64,000 bases of DNA from assembly GCA_049299095.1 (NCBI GenBank), contig JBAQWV010000061.1, forward strand, positions 1 through 64,000, in the 5' to 3' direction. The notes under the pieces are model-generated. The model worked only from the letters and a program-made list of their open reading frames with translations, searched no databases and was not told the origin of the DNA. Shown here piece after piece: positions 32,549 to 40,592 of this stretch. Positions within the stretch are counted from its first letter, which is position 1. Every line of letters begins with the position of its first letter. A program made the translations under genes and the position numbers. This DNA is from JAAEKA01 sp049299095 (GTDB taxonomy: Bacteria > Chloroflexota > Anaerolineae > JAAEKA01).

Positions 32549-33550
32549 TTATCCGGGGTGTGCGGCCAACAGGCGCTTGGCTTCAGGCGTGGGCGGGGCA
32601 AGGATGGGTAAGGCGCGCGGCACAATCGTGATCTCGACCGGCGTCATGCCAAAAGGTTCGGCGTCCACATGCACCGGCTGCGGGCGCGCCGCGTCCACAT
32701 GCAATTGCTGTGCCTGCGCATAATGCACGTTGGGGTCGGCGGGATGCAGGCTGGCCAGCAGGCGGGCGATGGTGGTGCCGGCGTTCCACAGCGTGATGCC
32801 GTGGAAGAAGGTGATGTCCAGCAAGCCATCGTCCAGCCGTGCGGTGGGGGCCATGTCCAGCACCACCGCGTAATGCTGGATATTGCTGGCTACAGCCAGC
32901 AGGCCGCGGCCATGCCATACTTGATCATCCACGCGCAGGGTGTAATGCGGCGCGTTGCGGATGCCGGGTAATCGCATGAAGAAGTTGGTGACGAAATAGA
33001 GCGGGCCTAGATGACGCTTGGCCCGCGGATTCGCCATGACATCGGCGGTGACCGCGGCGTCCAGCCCGATGCCCGCCCAGCAGACGAAATAGCGTTCGCC
33101 GTGGGCGTTGCGGATCAGGCCGACATCCAACGGCGCGACGCGCGACTGTGTGAGCAGCCGGGCGGCGGCCTGCACGCTGGTGTCCAGCACGGGGACGGGC
33201 CGGGGGGTATCGAAGCCGGGCAGAGGCACAGGCAGTCCCAGATCGCGCGCCATCACGTTGGCGGTACCCGCGGGTAAAATGCCGAGCGCAGGCAGGGGCA
33301 GCCCCGCCGCGCGCGCTTGCATCAGGCCGTTGACCGCCTGATTGACGCTGCCATCGCCGCCGGCAATGATTACTGCGTCGTAGTCTTGTTCAGCCGCGCC
33401 GCGCGCAAGGTGCATAGCCGCATCGGGGCCGTCGGTTTCAACCAGGTCTACCCGCCAGCCCGCGGTATGAAATTCCAGCACGGCATCGGGGACTTGCAAC
33501 TGGGCACGCGAGCGCCCGGCGTTGGGGTTGTAGATTAAAAGGGTGCGCAT
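32549..33550 (-). CDS. Diacylglycerol-kinase-fold lipid kinase (YegS/BmrU type)
   Basis: 333 aa, a soluble lipid kinase unrelated in sequence to the small DgkA at 5137. The ATP motif is IIAGGDGSVNQAVNGL and the lipid site is GILPAGTANVMARDLGLP. The C-terminal half shows DGLLDITFFHG and the usual beta-sandwich ending VEITIVPRALPI. It phosphorylates diacylglycerol, ceramide-like or sphingoid lipids. It heads the minus-strand set with xseA and xseB. Confidence 0.92.
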   Translation of the reverse strand: MRTLLIYNPNAGRSRAQLQVPDAVLEFHTAGWRVDLVETDGPDAAMHLARGAAEQDYDAVIIAGGDGSVNQAVNGLMQARAAGLPLPALGILPAGTANVMARDLGLPVPLPGFDTPRPVPVLDTSVQAAARLLTQSRVAPLDVGLIRNAHGERYFVCWAGIGLDAAVTADVMANPRAKRHLGPLYFVTNFFMRLPGIRNAPHYTLRVDDQVWHGRGLLAVASNIQHYAVVLDMAPTARLDDGLLDITFFHGITLWNAGTTIARLLASLHPADPNVHYAQAQQLHVDAARPQPVHVDAEPFGMTPVEITIVPRALPILAPPTPEAKRLLAAHPG

Positions 33551-33626
33551 GGTGTGGGCATTCTACCACACGCACAAAGACCGCGCCAAGCAATCGGCGG
33601 GCGGCGATGGGGAGGAGATTCGTGTA

Positions 33627-33707
33627 GAATTCGGAAGTAGCAACTCCTTTTGAAAATAGAAATGGCCCGCGCGCGGCGGTAGCGCGTATCGAGCCATTTC
33701 CGAATTC
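33627..33707. repeat. Short inverted-repeat element
   Basis: Arms GAATTCGGAAGTAGC (33627-33641) and GCCATTTCCGAATTC (33693-33707) pair with two mismatches. An inner pair GAAATGGC (33659-33666) also matches the right arm. Similar arms occur at 21881 and 53283. Confidence 0.6.
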
Positions 33708-33761
33708 CTTTGCAAGGCTTCTGTCAAGCAAAATAGCTTTTCATCTGCCGCCCTCCCCTGT

Positions 33762-33783
33762 TAGAGTTAAGCTAGAGTTTGCC
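33762..33783 (+). promoter_or_regulatory. Two 11-bp direct repeats upstream of the cbpA promoter
   Basis: TAGAGTTAAGC and TAGAGTTTGCC are adjacent 11-bp units; the first seven bases are identical. They end 18 bp before the -35. Confidence 0.35.
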
Positions 33784-33801
33784 GAATCCTGCCTAACTTC
33801 A

Positions 33802-33830
33802 TTGACAAGGCTTGGGTGTGATGTTAGAAT
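33802..33830 (+). promoter_or_regulatory. Promoter of cbpA
   Basis: TTGACA (33802-33807), 17 bp, TAGAAT (33825-33830), 48 bp before the ATG. Confidence 0.75.
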
Positions 33831-33877
33831 CACCGTAACCATAACAGCTATTTTCAATAAAACTGCACGGGAAGCTC

Positions 33878-34855
33878 ATGGAATACAAAGACTACTATAA
33901 AATTTTGGGCGTTGAGAAAAACGCCGACGAAAAAGAAATCAAAAAAGCGTATCGCGCGCTCGCCCGGCAGTATCACCCCGACGTCAACCCTGACAACAAG
34001 GACGCCGAATCGCGCTTCAAAGAGGTGAACGAAGCCTACGAAGTGCTGAGCGACAAGGACAAGCGTCAGAAATACGATCGGCTGGGTGCCAACTGGAACG
34101 CCTATCAGAGCGCAGGCAGCGACCCCTCCGGTTTCGACTGGAGCCAGTGGACCACCGGCGGCGGCGCGGGTGGCCCGCGCGTGGATGTGCAATACGGCGA
34201 CCTGAACGACCTGTTCGGCGAAGGCGGCTTCTCCGACTTCTTCCAAAACATCTTCGGCGGCGCGGGCGGTGCGCAGTACGGCGGCGGCGCAGGCTCGCCC
34301 TTCACCAGCCGTACAGCACAGCGCCAGCCGCGGCCCGTCAACGGCCAAAACGCCGAGCATCCAGTGGAAATCACGCTGGAAGAGGCGTTCAGCGGCACGC
34401 AGCGCATGTTGTTGATGGACAACGACCGCCGGTTGGAAGTCAAGATCCCCGCGGGCGTGCATACCGGCTCGCGCGTGCGCGTAGCGGGTGAGGGCTACCC
34501 CGGCGCGGCAGGTGGCCGGCCCGGCGATCTTTACCTGGTTGTGCAGGTGCAGCCGCATCCAGTCTTTCAAGTGAAGGACCAGGATTTGCAAACCGAAGTG
34601 GTCACCCCGCTCTACACGGCAGTGCTGGGCGGCGAGGTCAGCGTGCCAACGCTCACCGGCAAGGCCGCGCTGAACATTCCTGCGGGCACGCAGCCCGGCC
34701 AAACTTTCCGGCTGCGCGGCCAAGGGATGCCGCACCTGCGTGACACCAGCAAGCGCGGCAATTTGCTGGTGAAAGTGCAGGTTAGCCTGCCCAGACACCT
34801 AAACGACAAGGAGCGCAGCCTGTTCGAGCAACTGGCCGCGCAGGCCGCCGAGTAA
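33878..34855 (+). CDS. cbpA: DnaJ-type co-chaperone of the CbpA class
   Basis: 325 aa. The J domain (1-70) has YRALARQYHPDVNPDNKDAE with the HPD tripeptide needed to stimulate DnaK ATPase. A Gly/Phe-rich stretch (about 75-150) follows, then two C-terminal beta domains that bind unfolded protein (about 160-320). The four CxxCxGxG zinc repeats of DnaJ itself are absent, so it belongs to the CbpA/type II class. ClpC lies 85 bp downstream in the same direction, giving a protein quality-control pair. Confidence 0.93.
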   Translation: MEYKDYYKILGVEKNADEKEIKKAYRALARQYHPDVNPDNKDAESRFKEVNEAYEVLSDKDKRQKYDRLGANWNAYQSAGSDPSGFDWSQWTTGGGAGGPRVDVQYGDLNDLFGEGGFSDFFQNIFGGAGGAQYGGGAGSPFTSRTAQRQPRPVNGQNAEHPVEITLEEAFSGTQRMLLMDNDRRLEVKIPAGVHTGSRVRVAGEGYPGAAGGRPGDLYLVVQVQPHPVFQVKDQDLQTEVVTPLYTAVLGGEVSVPTLTGKAALNIPAGTQPGQTFRLRGQGMPHLRDTSKRGNLLVKVQVSLPRHLNDKERSLFEQLAAQAAE

Positions 34856-34940
34856 ATGCGTAACGGATAGGCAGCGATCTACGTAGAGTTCATGACGAAA
34901 AATTTAGTTTGACTGCGTAAAGGAATTTGAGGATTGAGAC

Positions 34941-37460
34941 ATGATGCGATTTGACCGGTTTACCGAACGGGCCCAGGATGCAGCGATGCGGGCCTACGAA
35001 ATATTGCAACGCTATCAGCACAATCAGGTGGATACTGAGCACCTGTTTCTGGCGATGCTGGAACAACCAGACGGCAACGCGGCACAAATTCTGGCCAAAC
35101 TGAACGCTCCCACCCAAGTGGTGCGCTCAATGCTGGAACAGCACTTGCAGCAAGCGCCGAAAAGCGGCAGCATGGCTGCCAGCGGCCCGATGGCCCAAGT
35201 GTTTATTACCCCGCGCCTCAAGCGCGTGATTGACCTAGCCAACGAGGAAGCAGGCCGGCTCAAGGACGAATACATCTCCACCGAGCATCTCTTCCTGGGC
35301 ATTGCCGCGGAACGCAACACGCCGACTGCCAACTTGCTCAAGGATTACGGCGTCACGCGCGACCGCGTGCTGAGCACCATTGAAGAACAGCGCGGCGGGC
35401 AGCGTGTCACCGATCCTGTTGCGGAGAGCAAGTACCGCATCCTGGAGCGCTATAGCCGCGACCTGACCCAACTGGCGCGCGAAGGCAAGATTGACCCCGT
35501 GATTGGCCGCGACGCGGAGATTCTGCGCGTGATCCAGGTGCTCAGCCGCCGCACCAAGAACAATCCGGTGCTGATCGGCGAAGCAGGCGTAGGCAAGACC
35601 GCCATCGTTGAAGGGCTGGCGCAGAAAGTGGCGATGGACGACGTGCCGGAACCGCTGATGGGCAAACGCGTGGTCGCGCTCGATCTGGGCGCGTTGATCG
35701 CCGGAACCCGCTTCCGCGGTGAGTTTGAAGAGCGGCTGAAGGGCGTGCTCGAAGAAATCCAGCGTTCCGACGGTGAAATCGTGTTGTTTATTGACGAACT
35801 GCACACCGTCGTTGGCGCAGGCGCGGCCGCGGGTGCAATGGATGCCAGCAACATGCTGAAACCTGCGCTGGCACGCGGCGAACTGCGCTGCGTCGGCGCA
35901 ACCACCCTTGACGAATATCACAAACACATCGAAAAAGATGCCGCGCTGGAGCGACGCTTCGCCCCGATCTATGTGGACGAGCCATCAGTGGAAGACACGA
36001 TTGCCATCCTGCGCGGCGTGCGTGACCGCTACGAAGCGCACCACAAGGTCACGATTGACGATCAGGCGTTGGTCGAAGCTGCGCAGCTTTCGCACCGTTA
36101 CGTCACCGAACGCAAGCTGCCCGACAAGGCGATTGACTTGCTGGACGAAGCCGCGGCCAAGCTGCGTGTGGCGCTTTTTACCATGCCCACAGAGCTAAAA
36201 TCGCTGCGCGACCAGCTCAACAAGCTAACTGTCGAGGAAGAAGCGGCTTGGGCGGCGCGCGACTACGAGCGTGCCGCCAGCACCAAGGTTGAGCGCATCA
36301 AGATGCAGCAAGACTACGAACAGGCGCGCGCGGCCTGGCGCAGCGAAAAAGGGCTAGACGAAGTGGTCAGCGCCGAGGACATTGCCCAAGTCGTCGCCGC
36401 GTGGACGGGTGTGCCCGTCACCAGTCTGCTGGAAGAGGAAGCACAAAAGCTGCTGCGCATGGAAGAAGAGCTGGAAAAGCGCGTGCTGGGTCAGCGCGAG
36501 GCGATTGCCGTGCTGGCCGATGCTCTGCGCCGTTCGCGGTCGGGCCTGAAAAACCCGCGGCGGCCCATCGGCTCCTTCCTGTTCCTTGGCACCAGCGGCG
36601 TCGGCAAGACCGAGCTGGCCAAGGCGCTGGCGGAGTTCCTGTTCGACGACGAAGAGGCGCTGGTGCGCGTGGATATGAGCGAATATCGCGAGCGTCACAC
36701 TGTCAGCCGCTTGCTGGGCGCACCGCCCGGCTATGTCGGCTACGACGAAGGCGGCCAGCTCAGCGAGGCAGTGCGGCGGCGTCCGTACCGTGTGATTCTG
36801 TTCGACGAAGTAGAAAAGGCCCACCCCGAAGTATGGAACACGCTGTTACAGATCATCGAAGACGGCCGTCTGACCGACGGCCAGGGCCACACGGTGGACT
36901 TCCGCAACTCGGTGATCATCATGACCAGCAACATCGGCACCGCGTATGCCAAGCAAGGCGGCGCGTTGGGTTTCCGCATCGGCGGTGAGGACGAAACACT
37001 GGACGCCGAGGATCGCAAGCTGCGCAAACAGATCGAAAGCGGCTTGCGCGAGGCGTTCCGGCCCGAATTTATGAACCGCATTGACGAGGTGATCATCTTC
37101 CACACGTTGAACAAGGAAGATGTGCGGCAGATCGTCGGCCTGCAATTGCAGGACATCAGCCAGCGGCTGCGCGACAACGACCTGAGTATCGTTCTGAGCG
37201 ATGAAGCGCGCGATTGGTTGGTGGACAAGGGCTACGATCCGCAGTTCGGGGCGCGGCCGATGCGCCGCACCTTGCAGCGCTTCGTCGAATCGCCGTTGAG
37301 CAAGCGCCTGCTGCGCGGCGAATATCAGGCGGGCGACACGATTCTGGTGGTCGTCGAGCCGGATCCAGACGCTGCGGGCGAGATGCGCCTCGGTTTCGAG
37401 CGCCAGCCCGCGGCACCCATTCCGGTGATCCTGCCGATGGATGTCAACGAGCGCGCCTAG
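34941..37460 (+). CDS. clpC: ClpC-type AAA+ unfoldase
   Basis: 839 aa. The Clp_N double repeat (about 3-150) is followed by AAA1 with Walker A GEAGVGKT (213-220), Walker B VLFIDELHTVVGAG and arginine-finger region ERRFAPIYVDEP. A short middle domain (about 410-475) and AAA2 with GTSGVGKT come next, and the protein ends in a D2-small domain (FDPQFGARPMRR-like, KGYDPQFGARPMRR). The short middle domain fits ClpC rather than ClpB, so it probably feeds ClpP; clpP is not in the window. It unfolds proteins for degradation. No CtsR or HrcA operator is visible upstream, and a strong terminator follows. Confidence 0.93.
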   Translation: MMRFDRFTERAQDAAMRAYEILQRYQHNQVDTEHLFLAMLEQPDGNAAQILAKLNAPTQVVRSMLEQHLQQAPKSGSMAASGPMAQVFITPRLKRVIDLANEEAGRLKDEYISTEHLFLGIAAERNTPTANLLKDYGVTRDRVLSTIEEQRGGQRVTDPVAESKYRILERYSRDLTQLAREGKIDPVIGRDAEILRVIQVLSRRTKNNPVLIGEAGVGKTAIVEGLAQKVAMDDVPEPLMGKRVVALDLGALIAGTRFRGEFEERLKGVLEEIQRSDGEIVLFIDELHTVVGAGAAAGAMDASNMLKPALARGELRCVGATTLDEYHKHIEKDAALERRFAPIYVDEPSVEDTIAILRGVRDRYEAHHKVTIDDQALVEAAQLSHRYVTERKLPDKAIDLLDEAAAKLRVALFTMPTELKSLRDQLNKLTVEEEAAWAARDYERAASTKVERIKMQQDYEQARAAWRSEKGLDEVVSAEDIAQVVAAWTGVPVTSLLEEEAQKLLRMEEELEKRVLGQREAIAVLADALRRSRSGLKNPRRPIGSFLFLGTSGVGKTELAKALAEFLFDDEEALVRVDMSEYRERHTVSRLLGAPPGYVGYDEGGQLSEAVRRRPYRVILFDEVEKAHPEVWNTLLQIIEDGRLTDGQGHTVDFRNSVIIMTSNIGTAYAKQGGALGFRIGGEDETLDAEDRKLRKQIESGLREAFRPEFMNRIDEVIIFHTLNKEDVRQIVGLQLQDISQRLRDNDLSIVLSDEARDWLVDKGYDPQFGARPMRRTLQRFVESPLSKRLLRGEYQAGDTILVVVEPDPDAAGEMRLGFERQPAAPIPVILPMDVNERA

Positions 37461-37476
37461 CACGGACGTAACACAC

Positions 37477-37512
37477 AAAAAAGCCGGACACGCAACGTGT
37501 CCGGCTTTTTTA
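37477..37512. terminator. Bidirectional Rho-independent terminator after clpC
   Basis: AAAAAGCCGGACAC and GTGTCCGGCTTTTT form a perfect stem with a 5-nt loop, flanked by A- and T-runs, between the convergent clpC and the gene at 37541. Confidence 0.9.
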
Positions 37513-37540
37513 ATTGCAGCATACCCATCCATAAATCAGG

Positions 37541-38308
37541 CTATCGGCTTACCAGACCGCCATCACCAAAAACAGTCATGTGGCTGGAAGCGATCTTGTC
37601 ATGCGGTTGACGAAAACCTGTGCGCACGGGTTGTGGCCGCCAGACCAGCCCCAGCACGCGGCTGGCCGCGCGGTAGCCACGTTCCACCGCCACATCGAAG
37701 GGCTGGCCGTGCAGCCAGTTGTACAAAAATACGCTCAAGCTCGGCTCCGGTAACCAGTTGACGCCTACCGATCCGTTCACCGCCTGCGCGCCGATGGACA
37801 ACCAGTCCTCGGCCAGGCTCATACCGTAGCAGTTCATTTGATAGACCGCACGCAACTGAAAGCGCGCCACTCCCGCCGCACGCAGGCTCCGCAGGCTGTT
37901 GAAGAAGTCTGCGCCGATCTGGTGATCACCAAAGCCGCAGGCATAGCCCACTTGACCGTGTACCAGCATGAGGATGTCTACGGTGGCATCGCCCGCGTCG
38001 AGTAGTGCGCGCCAGAGATGGGCCGCGGTAGCTTGCTCATCCTCCAACATAATGATGTGGTCGTAGTGACGATGCGCCTGCAAGCGCACCACTGTTTTGG
38101 CATAGGCCTGTGAAACCCGATCCAGCGTGAAGGAAACCGCAGGCGGCAGGGTAATGCCGCCCACCTGGCCACCGTTTTCCAGAAAAACGATGAGCAACCG
38201 GCGGCGGGCAGGGGAAACTGCGGGCGGCGGCGCGGGAAACCCGGGGCGCGGACGGGCCGAGTCTGCGCCGTTGGTGGCAATGCGAAAGGCAGAATGCGTG
38301 TCGGTCAT
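37541..38308 (-). CDS. Possible caspase-fold (CHAT/clostripain-like) peptidase
   Basis: 255 aa, no close family recognised. A Pro-rich N-terminus (1-35) precedes a compact domain. A strand TVDILMLVHGQVG carries H117, and a later strand FQLRAVYQMNCYGMSLA carries C160, about 43 residues on. The following GAQAVNGSVGVNWLPEPSLS and FLYNWLHGQPFDVAVERGY repeat the layout of the end of CHAT/caspase domains (Gly-Ala-x-Ala-Val-x-Gly-Ser, then an aromatic helix, then Ala-Val-Glu-Arg). The His-Cys spacing fits a caspase-fold dyad. If real it would be a cysteine peptidase or an inactive homologue. This is a motif reading, not a family match. Confidence 0.5.
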   Translation of the reverse strand: MTDTHSAFRIATNGADSARPRPGFPAPPPAVSPARRRLLIVFLENGGQVGGITLPPAVSFTLDRVSQAYAKTVVRLQAHRHYDHIIMLEDEQATAAHLWRALLDAGDATVDILMLVHGQVGYACGFGDHQIGADFFNSLRSLRAAGVARFQLRAVYQMNCYGMSLAEDWLSIGAQAVNGSVGVNWLPEPSLSVFLYNWLHGQPFDVAVERGYRAASRVLGLVWRPQPVRTGFRQPHDKIASSHMTVFGDGGLVSR

Positions 38309-38395
38309 TGGTGAAAGCTCAAATCACAGTTATAATAAATATACGCTCACAGGCGGCGTAAACCTTATTGTACTCAAATCAGGCGAGATTGCACA

Positions 38396-39151
38396 GTGCG
38401 AATTTTACTTTTTTCCGATATTCACGGCAATGCAGTGGCGTTGGAAGCAGTGCTGGCCGACAGTGTGCGTCACGGGCCATATGATCTGACGATCTGCGCG
38501 GGCGATCTGGCGTGGGCCGGGCCGCGTCCCGCGGAGGTCTGTGTGCGCGTGCGCGAGCTGTGCAACGACGATCCAACCGGGCAGAGCGGTGGCGGCGTGT
38601 GTGTCTATGGTAACTGCGACCAGTTTTTGCTGTGTGATGCCGCCGAAGGTGCGCCACAGGACAAGAATGCCGACCGCTTCGCGCGCCAGCAGGCGTGGAT
38701 GTTGGATAAGTTGAGCCAAGCCGACATGACTTTTTTGCAGCGCATGCCTTTTAGCTATCAGGTCGCGCCGCTGCCCGGCCAGGAATTGTTGGTGGTTCAT
38801 GCCAACCCGCGTAACGTGGACGATGCCTTGGATCCGAGCCTGAATGACGCCACTTTAGACGGTGTGGTGGGGGATGCACAGTTTCAAGTGTTGGCGTTTG
38901 GGCATGTACATCTGCCGTCGGTGCGCCTGTGGCGGGGACGGCTGCTGGTGAATGTGTCCAGCGTGGGGTTGCCGATGGACGGCGACCCGCGGGCTGCGTA
39001 CAGTGTATTGACATGGCAAGGCGGGGGCTGGCAGGTGGCGCAGTATCGCGTGGAGTATGATGTCGCGCGCGTGGCGCGCGACATGGCCCGCAATGGGCTG
39101 CCGCGCGGACGACACTTCGCCGAGCGGTTGCTGGCTGCGCGGTATCGTTGA
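38396..39151 (+). CDS. Calcineurin-like metallophosphoesterase
   Basis: 251 aa from a GTG start at 38396, chosen because the protein then begins RILLFSDIHGN, the first motif. The other metal motifs are CAGDLAWAGP (GDxxW), GNCDQF (GNxD), VVHANPRNVDD (His) and FGHVHLPSVR (GHxH). These are the residues of YfcE/Ppp-type phosphodiesterases. The substrate is unknown; the family ranges from phosphodiesters to phosphoprotein. Divergent from the caspase-like gene. Confidence 0.85.
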   Translation: MRILLFSDIHGNAVALEAVLADSVRHGPYDLTICAGDLAWAGPRPAEVCVRVRELCNDDPTGQSGGGVCVYGNCDQFLLCDAAEGAPQDKNADRFARQQAWMLDKLSQADMTFLQRMPFSYQVAPLPGQELLVVHANPRNVDDALDPSLNDATLDGVVGDAQFQVLAFGHVHLPSVRLWRGRLLVNVSSVGLPMDGDPRAAYSVLTWQGGGWQVAQYRVEYDVARVARDMARNGLPRGRHFAERLLAARYR

Positions 39152-39308
39152 CTGATACCTTGCGAAAACCTGTTTGAACGGGTTGCTAAACCAGCTTCAG
39201 GCCAGTTTACGGGTGGGATCAGTCTTGGGTTGAACCTCTAAGGCGGCTGCACTGCACAAGTGCTTCACGATTGACTATCTTTTTTGTAAATTGGGGGTAA
39301 ACAGGGTA

Positions 39309-39337
39309 TTGACAGCCTGTTAAATTCGTGTTATTCT
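39309..39337 (+). promoter_or_regulatory. Promoter of the LacI-type gene
   Basis: TTGACA (39309-39314), 17 bp, TATTCT (39332-39337). The -10 overlaps the start of the palindrome at 39331. Confidence 0.7.
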
Positions 39338-39376
39338 ATACGTAAGCGTTTACGTAAACGCTTACGTATAGAATAA
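39331..39376. promoter_or_regulatory. 46-bp perfect palindrome with two LacI-type operators
   Basis: Bases 39331-39376 equal their own reverse complement. Inside lie GTAAGCGTTTAC (39342-39353) and GTAAACGCTTAC (39354-39365), each of the LacI form with a central CG, back to back. It covers the -10 and the likely start of transcription, so binding would repress the regulator gene (autoregulation). Confidence 0.75.
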
Positions 39377-39412
39377 ACCTTTCGCTTTTCATCCTCTCCG
39401 GAATGGTGTGCG

Positions 39413-40480
39413 ATGGCCAGAGTAAGCAGCAAAGATGTTGCCAGTCGTGCCGGTGTGTCCATTGCGACAGTTTCCCACGTCATCAATGGTACACGCTATG
39501 TCAGCGACGAAACACGCGGCAAGGTGCTTGCCGCCATCGGCGCGCTCAACTACCGCCCCAATGCCATTGCCCGCGGCCTGGTCACCAACTCCACGCATAA
39601 AATCGGCCTCGTTATTTCTGATATCACCAACCCCTTCTTCACCGCGGTGGCACGCGGCGTCGAGGATGTGATTAGCAGCCATCGCTACAACACGATTTTT
39701 TGTAACACCGACGAAGATCCCGAGCGCGAAACCGCTTATCTTGACTTGCTGGCTGCCCAACAAGTAGACGGGGTCATTATCACGCCCACCGGTATTGCCA
39801 ACGACACGTTGACCGGGCTGGCTGCCGCAGACATGCCCATTGTACAACTCGACCGCCGCAGCCCTGGCATCGAAGCGCCGCTGGTGGCGGTTAACAACGA
39901 AGAAGGCGCGTATGAGGCGATCCGCTACCTGGTCGAGCTGGGCCACCGACGCATCGCCTATCTGATGGGCATCGAGGCTGTCAGCACGCAGATCGAGCGC
40001 CTGAATGGCTATCGCCGGGCGTTACATGAAGCGGGGGTGCCCGTGGACGAAGCCTTGATCGTGCAGGCGGATCCGCGCTTTTATGGCATTGATCCGGCAT
40101 TAACGGGGTCGCCTGTGCGTCCGGCCTTGCGTCACCGGCTGATGCCCAGCGCCTACGATGCCCTGCTGAACCTGCTGGCCGGCGAGCAGCGCCCTTCGGC
40201 CATCTTTGTTGCCAACAATCAACTGACGCTTGGCACATTGTATGCGCTCAAAGCTTGCGGTCTGCGCTGCCCTGAGGACATCTCGCTGGTCAGCTTCGAC
40301 GACCACGACTGGGCTCCGCTGTTCAGCCCACCGCTGACGGTGGTGCGTCAGCCAACGTATCGGCTCGGCCAGACAGCCGCGCACCTGTTGATGCAGATGA
40401 TCAAAGGGGAAGCCATCGAGGCACCGGCTCCCCTGGCCGTTGAACTGGTTATTCGTGCCTCGTGTGCTGCACATCGGTAG
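39413..40480 (+). CDS. LacI/GalR-family transcriptional regulator
   Basis: 355 aa. The N-terminal HTH (SSKDVASRAGVSIATVSHVI, about residues 4-23) and hinge (YRPNAIARGL) fit LacI. The sugar-binding part has SLVSFDDHDWAPLFSPPLTV and GYRRALHEAGV. It lies directly upstream of a sugar ABC transporter, so the effector is probably a sugar taken up by that transporter (fructose by analogy, see frcB). Two LacI operators sit over its own promoter. A third operator 27 kb away suggests a small regulon. Confidence 0.92.
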   Translation: MARVSSKDVASRAGVSIATVSHVINGTRYVSDETRGKVLAAIGALNYRPNAIARGLVTNSTHKIGLVISDITNPFFTAVARGVEDVISSHRYNTIFCNTDEDPERETAYLDLLAAQQVDGVIITPTGIANDTLTGLAAADMPIVQLDRRSPGIEAPLVAVNNEEGAYEAIRYLVELGHRRIAYLMGIEAVSTQIERLNGYRRALHEAGVPVDEALIVQADPRFYGIDPALTGSPVRPALRHRLMPSAYDALLNLLAGEQRPSAIFVANNQLTLGTLYALKACGLRCPEDISLVSFDDHDWAPLFSPPLTVVRQPTYRLGQTAAHLLMQMIKGEAIEAPAPLAVELVIRASCAAHR

Positions 40481-40538
40481 CGTAGCCTTACCAAATTTTC
40501 GGGTCGCCAGCTTCAGGCGTTGCGCGCAGCGAGAAGCG

Positions 40539-40568
40539 TTGAACGTACTCCTGAACTCATCTTATTTA
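40539..40568 (+). promoter_or_regulatory. Possible promoter of the frc operon
   Basis: TTGAAC (40539-40544), 18 bp, TATTTA (40563-40568), 25 bp before the start codon. Transcription could also come from the lacI promoter. Confidence 0.35.
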
Positions 40569-40592
40569 TCTTTGTTCGGAGGAAAGAACACC

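Larger units (their letters stand above)
33551..33877. other. Intergenic region between the lipid kinase and cbpA
   Basis: 327 bp between divergent genes. It holds the inverted-repeat element (33627-33707), two 11-bp direct repeats (33762-33783) and the cbpA promoter (33802-33830). No open reading frame of note is seen, nor a HrcA/CIRCE palindrome. Confidence 0.6.

Noticed and set aside
33551..34940. HrcA/CIRCE or CtsR operator upstream of cbpA and clpC
   Set aside because: I looked for the CIRCE palindrome and the CtsR repeat and found neither; the 11-bp repeats do not match.
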